Assembly: GCF_002262885.1 (NCBI RefSeq) | Contig: NZ_NKYF01000026.1 | Coordinates: 1-64,000 of the forward strand | Direction: 5' to 3' | Length of the DNA: 64,000 nt | Origin: Pseudonocardia sp. MH-G8 | Lineage (GTDB): Bacteria > Actinomycetota > Actinomycetes > Mycobacteriales > Pseudonocardiaceae | Part shown: one piece after another, positions 58,431 to 64,000 of the stretch | How the letters are laid out: every line of letters starts with the position of its first letter | Numbering within the stretch: the first letter of the stretch is position 1 | Position numbers and translations under genes: made by a program | The notes under the pieces: model-generated | What the model was told of the DNA's origin: nothing | Databases searched by the model: none | What the model saw: only the letters and a program-made list of their open reading frames with translations

Positions 58431-59933
58431 GTGGACGTGTCGGTGCACGAGACGCACATCGGGGTGGTCGTGCTGCTCGGCGACCGCGCGTGGAAGTTCA
58501 AGAAGCCTGTGCGCACCGATTTCCTCGACTTCAGTACCGCCGAGCAGCGCGAACGCGCCTGCCACCGCGAGGTGGAGCTGAACCGGCGGCTCGCCCCGGA
58601 CGCCTACCTCGGGGTGGGCGAGATGCGCGTGCCGGACGGTTCCGTGTGGGAGCACGTGGTGGTGATGGCCCGGATGCCGGATGAGCATCGGCTCGCGACG
58701 ATCGTGGGCGACCAGTCCTCGGGCGCGGACGAGGTGCGCCAGGTGGCGCGCGCGGTCGCGGCCTTCCACGCACGCGCGGAGCGCTCGGAGCAGATTGCGG
58801 CGGCGGGAGAACGGGACGCGGTACGGGAGCGGTGGGAGGGCGTGCTCGGCGGGTTGCGTTCAGCTGCGGACGGAGTGCTCGACCGGGACACCGTGACGGC
58901 GATCGAGGACGGGGCGACGCGGTTCCTGGCCGGTCGGGAGGCGCTGTTCACCGACCGGATCGACGCGAGCCGGGTCGTCGACGGGCACGGCGACCTCCTG
59001 GCGCAGGACATCTTCTGCCTGCCCACCGGGCCCCAGATTCTGGACTGCCTCGAGTTCGACGACCGGCTGCGCTGGGTCGACGGCCTCGACGATGCCGCGT
59101 TCCTCGCCATGGACCTCGAGTACCACGACCGCCCCGACCTCGCGGACGAGTTCCTCGACCGATATGCGGAGTTCGCCGCCGACCCCGCGCCCGCCGCGCT
59201 CCGGCACCACTACACCGCCTACCGGGCCGCGGTCCGGGCGCGGGTGGCCTGCATGCGCGCCGAGCAGACAGCCGACGAGGGCAGGGACCGCCCGGTGGAG
59301 GGCAGCGCGGCGGATCCGGCCGGGGAGGAAGCGCGCCGGTACGCGCAGATCGCGCGCGGGCACTTGAACCTCGCCGCGGTCCGGCTCGTCCTGGTCGGTG
59401 GGTTGCCGGGTACCGGAAAGTCGACCGTCGCCGGGAGGCTCGCCGATGAGTTCGCCATGACAGTGCTGTCCAGCGACCGGATCCGCAAGGAGCTGGCCGG
59501 TCTGGACCCGGAGGCACCGGCTGCGGAGCGGTACCGCAGCGGCCTCTACTCACCGGAGATGACCGATCGGGTGTACACCGAGCTCCTCGGCCGTGCCGAG
59601 GCCCTGCTGGGCCGGGGCGAAGCGGTGGTGCTCGACGCGTCCTGGACCTCGTCCGACCAGCGCGAGCGTGCGAGCGCGCTCGCTGAGCACAGCCACAGCG
59701 ATCTGGTGGCCATCCGCTGCCATACGCCGGCGGAGCTGAGCGCGCAGCGTCTGCGCAACCGCGACGGCTCGGCGTCGGACGCCGACGAGCGGGTCGCTGA
59801 GGCCATGGCCGCCGACCAGGACCCATGGCCCGGCGCCCACGACCTTCCGACCGATCGGTCCGAGGAGGACACGATCGCGCGGGCTGTCGCCCTGATCGAC
59901 GCTGACCGCGACTCCGGCCGCCGGCGGGAGTAG
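58431..59933 (+). CDS. APH-like domain fused to a P-loop kinase
   Basis: 500-residue two-domain protein. The N-terminal half is aminoglycoside-phosphotransferase-like: ETHIGVVVLLGDRAWKFKKPV, VVMARMPDEHRL, VVDGHGDLLAQDIFC in the position of the catalytic loop, ILDCLEFDDRLRW. The C-terminal domain is a P-loop kinase: GLPGTGKSTVAGRLAD, SSDRIRKELAG, VVLDASWTSSDQRE. Actinobacterial proteins of this architecture are known only as predicted kinases; the substrate is unclear. A decayed copy is at 5537-5800. GTG start one base after the TIM-barrel stop. Confidence 0.88.
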   Translation: MDVSVHETHIGVVVLLGDRAWKFKKPVRTDFLDFSTAEQRERACHREVELNRRLAPDAYLGVGEMRVPDGSVWEHVVVMARMPDEHRLATIVGDQSSGADEVRQVARAVAAFHARAERSEQIAAAGERDAVRERWEGVLGGLRSAADGVLDRDTVTAIEDGATRFLAGREALFTDRIDASRVVDGHGDLLAQDIFCLPTGPQILDCLEFDDRLRWVDGLDDAAFLAMDLEYHDRPDLADEFLDRYAEFAADPAPAALRHHYTAYRAAVRARVACMRAEQTADEGRDRPVEGSAADPAGEEARRYAQIARGHLNLAAVRLVLVGGLPGTGKSTVAGRLADEFAMTVLSSDRIRKELAGLDPEAPAAERYRSGLYSPEMTDRVYTELLGRAEALLGRGEAVVLDASWTSSDQRERASALAEHSHSDLVAIRCHTPAELSAQRLRNRDGSASDADERVAEAMAADQDPWPGAHDLPTDRSEEDTIARAVALIDADRDSGRRRE

Positions 59934-59948
59934 GTCCGGAAGAGGCGG

Positions 59949-60629
59949 CTACCCGTTCGCGGCCTGGTCGAACGGCACGTTCAGGCAGGCCAATCGGCCA
60001 CCCGCGGAGCCCGCCTCACCGGGAGCGGTCGCGGTGGACTCGGCTTCGTGGATGACGACCGACGCGGGTGCGCGGTCGCGGAACACGAACGGCACCTCGG
60101 TGCTCGCCTCGCCGTCGCCCTCGCCGTCGGTGCGCAGGTCGAGCCAGATCTCGTTCTGGGGGTTGGCGTAGGCCGGGTCGGTGGAGGGCTGTTCCGGGGT
60201 AGCGGCGGGGTCGACCTCGTTCTGGAAGTGCGGGCCGGCGGCGTCGCCGGTGGGGCCGCACGGGCGGGCGTGCGCGTGGGCGGCGTAGCCGCGGTCGGGC
60301 AACAGGCCGTCCACGTCGAGCTGCACTTGCGTGGTTCCGTTCGACTCCTCGGCCTCGACCGAGAGCTCCGCACCGGCGGGCGCCTGCGCCGGGTCATAGG
60401 TGAACGCGTCCTGCGCCTGCTCGGGCGCGGCGAGGGTGCCCTCGGCTTCGACCTGTGCGAGCGCGGGCTGGGTGAGGGGCGCAGTCGGTGTGGGTGGGGC
60501 GAGGGGTGCGTCCGGCAGGGCCGGCGGGGCCGGTTCGGGCCCGCCGCAGGCCACTGCGGCCAGGACGGTGCCGGTGAGCAGGATCGGGAGCCGTGCGGCG
60601 CCCACCGGGGAACGGGTCGGGGAGATCAT
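59949..60629 (-). CDS. Cu/Zn superoxide dismutase-like lipoprotein
   Basis: 226-residue lipoprotein (signal LPILLTGTVLAAVAC, lipobox cysteine near residue 28) with a proline-rich linker and a SodC-like domain. GYAAHAHARPCG gives the HxH copper ligands, AGPHFQNEVDP the bridging histidine, and SVVIHEAES the fourth copper ligand with GGRLACLNV at the end, including the disulfide cysteine. The segment that should carry the two other zinc histidines reads ANPQNEIWLDLRTDGEG and has none. It may be a copper-only or inactive member. Convergent with the kinase gene. Confidence 0.8.
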   Translation of the reverse strand: MISPTRSPVGAARLPILLTGTVLAAVACGGPEPAPPALPDAPLAPPTPTAPLTQPALAQVEAEGTLAAPEQAQDAFTYDPAQAPAGAELSVEAEESNGTTQVQLDVDGLLPDRGYAAHAHARPCGPTGDAAGPHFQNEVDPAATPEQPSTDPAYANPQNEIWLDLRTDGEGDGEASTEVPFVFRDRAPASVVIHEAESTATAPGEAGSAGGRLACLNVPFDQAANG

Positions 60630-60711
60630 GCTTTCCGCGTTCCCCGACCACCGCGGGTCATTCAGTACAGGAGGTCACGGAAGGGTGACGCACCGACCGC
60701 TGTCCGTTCCG

Positions 60712-61152
60712 TCAGTCGACGGGCCGCCCCAGCCGGGACACCACCAGGCCGTAGAGCACGTGGTCCGCGGCGAGCACCGCCCACTCGCGCACCTCCCGAC
60801 GGCGTTCGAGGCGCAGCCCGAGGAGCGGCGCGATCCCGGTGAGGTAGCCGACCCACAGCACGAGCCCGAACAGGGGGCCCGTGTACCAGCGCCGTCGCCA
60901 GCGGCGGGGCAACATGCCGTAGGCGGCGCCACCCGCACTCCCGTAACCGAGGTGGAGCAGGTCCACTGTGGCAGGTCGCATGTCCCGCGCGACCGGTCGC
61001 AGAATCTGGGGCACGCCCTCCTCGGCAACCCGCTCGGGCGGCGTGCCCTTGGTGAGGAGGCCGAACTCCGACGCGAGCGTGCGGGCTCCCGTCATGCTCA
61101 TGGCGCCGACGAGTCCGCGGAATCCGCCGAGGACGATCCTCACACCGTTCAT
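60712..61152 (-). CDS. Hypothetical membrane protein (DUF1440-like)
   Basis: 146-residue protein: GGFRGLVGAMSMTGARTLASEFG at the N-terminus, LHLGYGSAGGAAYGML, GPLFGLVLWVGYLTGIAPLLGL and AVLAADHVLYGLVVSRL. Three to four weak membrane segments arranged as in small YagU/DUF1440-type proteins, comparable with the protein at 10480-10959. The ATG at 61152 begins MNGVRIVLGGF. It lies 43 bp downstream of the catalase stop, so readthrough from the catalase transcript is possible. No function is known. Confidence 0.65.
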   Translation of the reverse strand: MNGVRIVLGGFRGLVGAMSMTGARTLASEFGLLTKGTPPERVAEEGVPQILRPVARDMRPATVDLLHLGYGSAGGAAYGMLPRRWRRRWYTGPLFGLVLWVGYLTGIAPLLGLRLERRREVREWAVLAADHVLYGLVVSRLGRPVD

Positions 61153-61195
61153 AGGGGCGGGATTCCCACGCCCGGGACTGCCAATCGTGTAGCGG

Positions 61196-63328
61196 TCAGG
61201 CCGGAATGCCCGCGCGCGGCCGCTGCCACGCCCGGTGCTCGGCGATGGCCGCGGTGAACGCGTCGAGCAACCCGGCAGGGAGCTGCTCGGTGCCGCTCGC
61301 CGCGCTCACGACACCATGATCGACCACCACACCGTCGCCGTCCGCCGCGACGCGGACGGCGCCGACGGCGACACGGTCCAGCAGCCGGGTGCCGTCCCCG
61401 ATCGCGGCGACAGCCTTGGCGTGCTTGACGGCCTCCGCGACGAAATGCACCGCGTACCCGTCGGCCGACAGGGCACTCACGCCTTCGACGCCACCCGGTA
61501 CGACGACCGCGTCATAGAGCACCGATGCCATCGTGGTCAGCGCTCGGTCGACGGGCAGGTCCGTGCCCGCGGCCGTCGTGACGGACCCGTCGGTCGGGCC
61601 CAGCAGCTCGGGGAGCGCGCCCTGGGCGCGCAGCGCGTCGGTGAGCGCGGTGACCGGTCCCCCGTCGACCCCGTCGGCGACGAGCACCGCCACCTTGCGC
61701 GAGGCGATCGAGTGCTTCGCCGTGTTCGCCTGAGACAGGGCTGGGGAGCTGCGACCATGGTTCGGCTCGGCCTCCCCGGCGGGCGGCTTCACACCGATGC
61801 CCTCGGCGACCTGTGTCGCCAGACCGTGGTCGATGTGGTTGAGCTGCTCGACCACCGCCTCGCGGACGTGCATGTGGTCGCACTTGCCCAACTCGAACCG
61901 GAACGCGGCCACGATGTGCTCGCGCTCCCAGTCCGACATCGAGTTCCAGAACAAGGTGGCCTGGCTGTAGTAATCCTGGAAACTGGGCGCCCGCTCGCGG
62001 ATCTTGTGGCCCTCGACCTTCTCCTGGTAGTGCGCGAACACGCCCTCGTCGGCGATCGCCGGGCAGCCGCCGCCGAGCGTGTTCTTGTGGTAGGCGGTGC
62101 GGCCCTGGTGGATCCGGTGCTGGGAGAACCCGTCGCGCTGGTTGGTGCTCACCTCCGCGATCGGGCGGTTGACCGGCAGGTGGGCGAAGTTGGGGCCGCC
62201 GAGCCGGATCAGCTGCGTGTCCAGGTAGGAGAAGTTGCGCATCTGCAGCAGCGGATCGTTGGTGAAGTCGATGCCCGGCACCACGTTCGCGGTGTGGAAG
62301 GCGACCTGCTCGGTCTCGGCGAAGAAGTTGTCCGGGTTGCGGTCGAGCACCATCCTCCCGACCGGCTGCACCGGCACCTGCTCCTCAGGAATGATCTTAG
62401 TGGCGTCCAGCAGGTCGAAATCGAAGTCGTGCTCCTCGGATTCGGGAACGAGCTGCACGCCGAGCTCGTACTCGGGAAACGCGCCTGTTTCGATCGACTC
62501 CCAGAGGTCACGCCGGTTGAAGTCGGGATCCTTGCCGGCGATCTTCTGGCACTCGTCCCACTCCAGCGAGTGCACGCCGAGCACGGGCTTCCAGTGGAAC
62601 TTCACGAAGGTCCCCTCGCCGGCCGCGTTGACGAGCCGGAAGGTGTGCACCCCGAAGCCCTGCATCATCCGGTAGGACCGGGGTATCGCCCGGTCCGACA
62701 TCAGCCACATCATCATGTGCATGGTCTCGGGCTGCAGCGACACGAAGTCCCAGAGGGTGTCGTGCGCGGACTGGGCCTGGGGGATCTCGTTGTGCGGTTC
62801 GGGTTTCACGGCATGCACGAAGTCGGGGAACTTGATCCCGTCATGGATGAAGAAGACCGGCATGTTGTTGCCGACCAGGTCGTAGTTGCCCTGCTCTGTG
62901 TAGAACTTCGTGGCGAACCCGCGAACGTCGCGGACGGTGTCGGCGCTGCCGCGCGAGCCCGCGACCGTGGAGAACCGGACGAACACGGGCGTGGACACCG
63001 ATGGGTCGGTGAGGAAGCGCGCCACCGTGTATTCGGCGAGCGAGTCGTCGAACGGGGTGAACGTGCCATACGCGCCGGCGCCCCTGGCGTGGACGACGCG
63101 TTCCGGGATGCGCTCATGGTCGAAGTGGGTGACCTTCTCCCGGGCGTGGAAGTCCTCGAGCAGTGTCGGGCCGCGTTCGCCGACGGTGAGCGAGTCGTCG
63201 GTGTGGTCGACCCGCACCCCCTGCTGGGTGGTCAGGGCCGTCTCGGCCGGGTCGATCCGGACCTCGTCGAGCTGCTGCTGCTTGCCGTCGCTGCGCTGCG
63301 CCTGTGACACCCCTGGTCCTCCCGCCAT
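61196..63328 (-). CDS. katE: Large-subunit heme catalase (KatE/HPII type)
   Basis: 710-residue catalase with a C-terminal DJ-1/GATase-like domain. Active-site features are FDHERIPERVVHARGAGAYG with the distal histidine, RFSTVAGSRGSADTVRD, VGNNMPVFFIHDGIKFPD with the distal asparagine, and RLGGPNFAHLPVNRP following the proximal tyrosine segment RNFSYLDTQLIRLG. The C-terminal domain (SRKVAVLVADGVDGG, DAVVVPGGVEGVSAL) is structural. The start at 63328 fits family length; an ATG at 63409 overlaps the upstream stop and would add 27 arginine-rich residues. A sigma-B-like promoter candidate lies between. Confidence 0.93.
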   Translation of the reverse strand: MAGGPGVSQAQRSDGKQQQLDEVRIDPAETALTTQQGVRVDHTDDSLTVGERGPTLLEDFHAREKVTHFDHERIPERVVHARGAGAYGTFTPFDDSLAEYTVARFLTDPSVSTPVFVRFSTVAGSRGSADTVRDVRGFATKFYTEQGNYDLVGNNMPVFFIHDGIKFPDFVHAVKPEPHNEIPQAQSAHDTLWDFVSLQPETMHMMMWLMSDRAIPRSYRMMQGFGVHTFRLVNAAGEGTFVKFHWKPVLGVHSLEWDECQKIAGKDPDFNRRDLWESIETGAFPEYELGVQLVPESEEHDFDFDLLDATKIIPEEQVPVQPVGRMVLDRNPDNFFAETEQVAFHTANVVPGIDFTNDPLLQMRNFSYLDTQLIRLGGPNFAHLPVNRPIAEVSTNQRDGFSQHRIHQGRTAYHKNTLGGGCPAIADEGVFAHYQEKVEGHKIRERAPSFQDYYSQATLFWNSMSDWEREHIVAAFRFELGKCDHMHVREAVVEQLNHIDHGLATQVAEGIGVKPPAGEAEPNHGRSSPALSQANTAKHSIASRKVAVLVADGVDGGPVTALTDALRAQGALPELLGPTDGSVTTAAGTDLPVDRALTTMASVLYDAVVVPGGVEGVSALSADGYAVHFVAEAVKHAKAVAAIGDGTRLLDRVAVGAVRVAADGDGVVVDHGVVSAASGTEQLPAGLLDAFTAAIAEHRAWQRPRAGIPA

Positions 63329-63360
63329 CGTGCTGCCCGTTCTTCCCTCTGCGCTGCGGG

Positions 63361-63385
63361 CTACCCGACCCCGCGCCGGCCACAC
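63361..63385 (-). promoter_or_regulatory. Sigma-B-like promoter candidate for the catalase gene
   Basis: On the minus strand, GTGT (63385-63382), 15-bp spacer, GGGTAG (63366-63361), 32 bp before the ATG at 63328. The last base is off consensus. Confidence 0.35.
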
Positions 63386-63405
63386 CGCCGGGGGCCGTTC
63401 GGTCC

Positions 63406-64000
63406 TCACGAGCGCCGTTCCTCGGGCGCGGACGGGTCGGCCAGGTGCCGGACGAACCAGTCGCCGGCGAGGTCGGCGACCTGGTCCAGCGTGCCGGGTT
63501 CCTCGAACAGGTGGGTCGCGCCGGGTACGACGACGAGGCGGCGTTCGACGTCCATGCGGTCGTGCGCCTGCTGATTGAGCTCGATGACGGTCTCGTCACG
63601 CCCGCCGACGAGCAGCAGCGTGGGTGCCTGGACCGACCGCAGTGCATCGCCGCCGGCCAGGTCGGGGCGCCCGCCGCGGGAGACGATGGCGGCGATGTCG
63701 TCGGCATGGCCGGCGGTCCGGGTCGCCCGGGCGGCGGCGGCCAGTGCGGCAGCGGCGCCGGTGCTGGCCCCGAAGTAGCCGATTCGCAAGCCTCGGGTGG
63801 CCGGTTCGCCGGCGACCCAGGCCGCGGCTCCGGCAAGCCGGCCGGCGAGCAGGTCGATGTCGAACCGGAGTTCGGCGGTGCGGACGTCGACCGCTTCCTC
63901 GTCGGCGGTGAGCAGGTCCATGAGCAGGGTGGCGAGACCGCGCCGCTGCAGGGCGGCGGCCACCTGGCGGTTGCGGCTGCTGTGCCGGCTGCTGCCGCTG
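63406..64000 (-). CDS. Dienelactone hydrolase-like alpha/beta hydrolase (partial)
   Basis: The gene runs off the right edge of the window; the visible 197 codons lack the N-terminus. Seen are SGSSRHS..., LATLLMDLLTADEE, the nucleophile elbow GYFGASTGAAAALAA, PTLLLVGGRDETV with the acid residue, and PGATHLFEEPG with the histidine. This layout is the dienelactone-hydrolase-like family that in actinobacteria often accompanies phosphoribosyltransferases. It may be co-transcribed with the catalase, whose alternative start overlaps its stop. Confidence 0.82.
   Translation of the reverse strand, partial: SGSSRHSSRNRQVAAALQRRGLATLLMDLLTADEEAVDVRTAELRFDIDLLAGRLAGAAAWVAGEPATRGLRIGYFGASTGAAAALAAAARATRTAGHADDIAAIVSRGGRPDLAGGDALRSVQAPTLLLVGGRDETVIELNQQAHDRMDVERRLVVVPGATHLFEEPGTLDQVADLAGDWFVRHLADPSAPEERRS

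Noticed and set aside
61235..63307. 690-codon plus-strand open frame opposite the catalase gene
   Set aside because: Shadow of the catalase coding strand; the sequence is a mirror with no family motif.
1..64000. CRISPR arrays, rRNA genes, intact tRNAs, prophage genes
   Set aside because: None was seen on reading; the only tandem repeat of note is the 23-bp set at 4-95, which lacks spacers.

Overview
The window is very GC-rich DNA with GTG and ATG starts, heavy start/stop overlap (GTGA, ATGA) and actinobacterial protein families (DUF3040, DUF2267, PRC-barrel-like and CBS proteins, RsbW/RsbU/STAS partner-switch proteins, universal stress proteins). It looks like a chromosomal segment of a filamentous actinobacterium, most likely Pseudonocardiaceae; that placement is inferred from gene content, not from a marker gene.

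Layout. (1) 1-9 kb is a decay zone. The right end of an IS21-like element sits at 1-107. Intact genes (endonuclease, anti-sigma kinase, erythromycin esterase-like protein, bifunctional nuclease, LuxR regulator, phosphoribosyltransferase) alternate with relics of an antiporter, an ABC ATPase, a phosphoribosyltransferase, a kinase/ATPase, a universal stress protein and an esterase. (2) 9.3-14.1 kb holds small stress-type proteins, a hemerythrin/esterase fusion broken by a frameshift, and a royal-jelly/Yellow-family protein. (3) 14.4-22 kb has an Nramp-like transporter and a four-gene formate dehydrogenase operon whose catalytic subunit contains an in-frame UGA followed by a bacterial SECIS hairpin, i.e. 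a selenocysteine enzyme. (4) 22.3-37 kb is a run of stress and signalling genes (hemerythrin, SDR, SpoIIE phosphatase, CYTH protein, DUF2795, ChaB, PEBP, CBS, STAS, DUF2267) plus two alpha/beta hydrolases, one carrying a large unassigned C-terminal region. (5) 37.2-52 kb is a respiratory supercluster: a leftward operon for a cytochrome bc1-type complex, a monoheme cytochrome c lipoprotein, CtaG and a caa3-type oxidase, and a divergent rightward operon for a complete System I (Ccm) cytochrome c maturation pathway. (6) 52-64 kb returns to stress functions: PRC-barrel-like protein, zinc alcohol/formaldehyde dehydrogenase, DUF3040, DUF427, two universal stress proteins, a sugar-isomerase-like protein, an APH/P-loop kinase, a Cu/Zn-SOD-like lipoprotein, a large catalase and a partial dienelactone-hydrolase-like gene.

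How it fits together. The Ccm genes supply covalent heme to the cytochrome c proteins encoded next door (diheme QcrC, monoheme lipoprotein, heme-c CtaC). Formate dehydrogenase could feed electrons to the quinone pool upstream of that chain; the formaldehyde-dehydrogenase-like enzyme could supply formate. Many stress genes are preceded by GNNT-N14-16-GGGTA(C/T), which resembles the sigma-B-type promoter of Streptomyces, suggesting that much of the window is one general-stress regulon. No tRNA, rRNA or CRISPR array was found; selA, selB and selC are not in the window.
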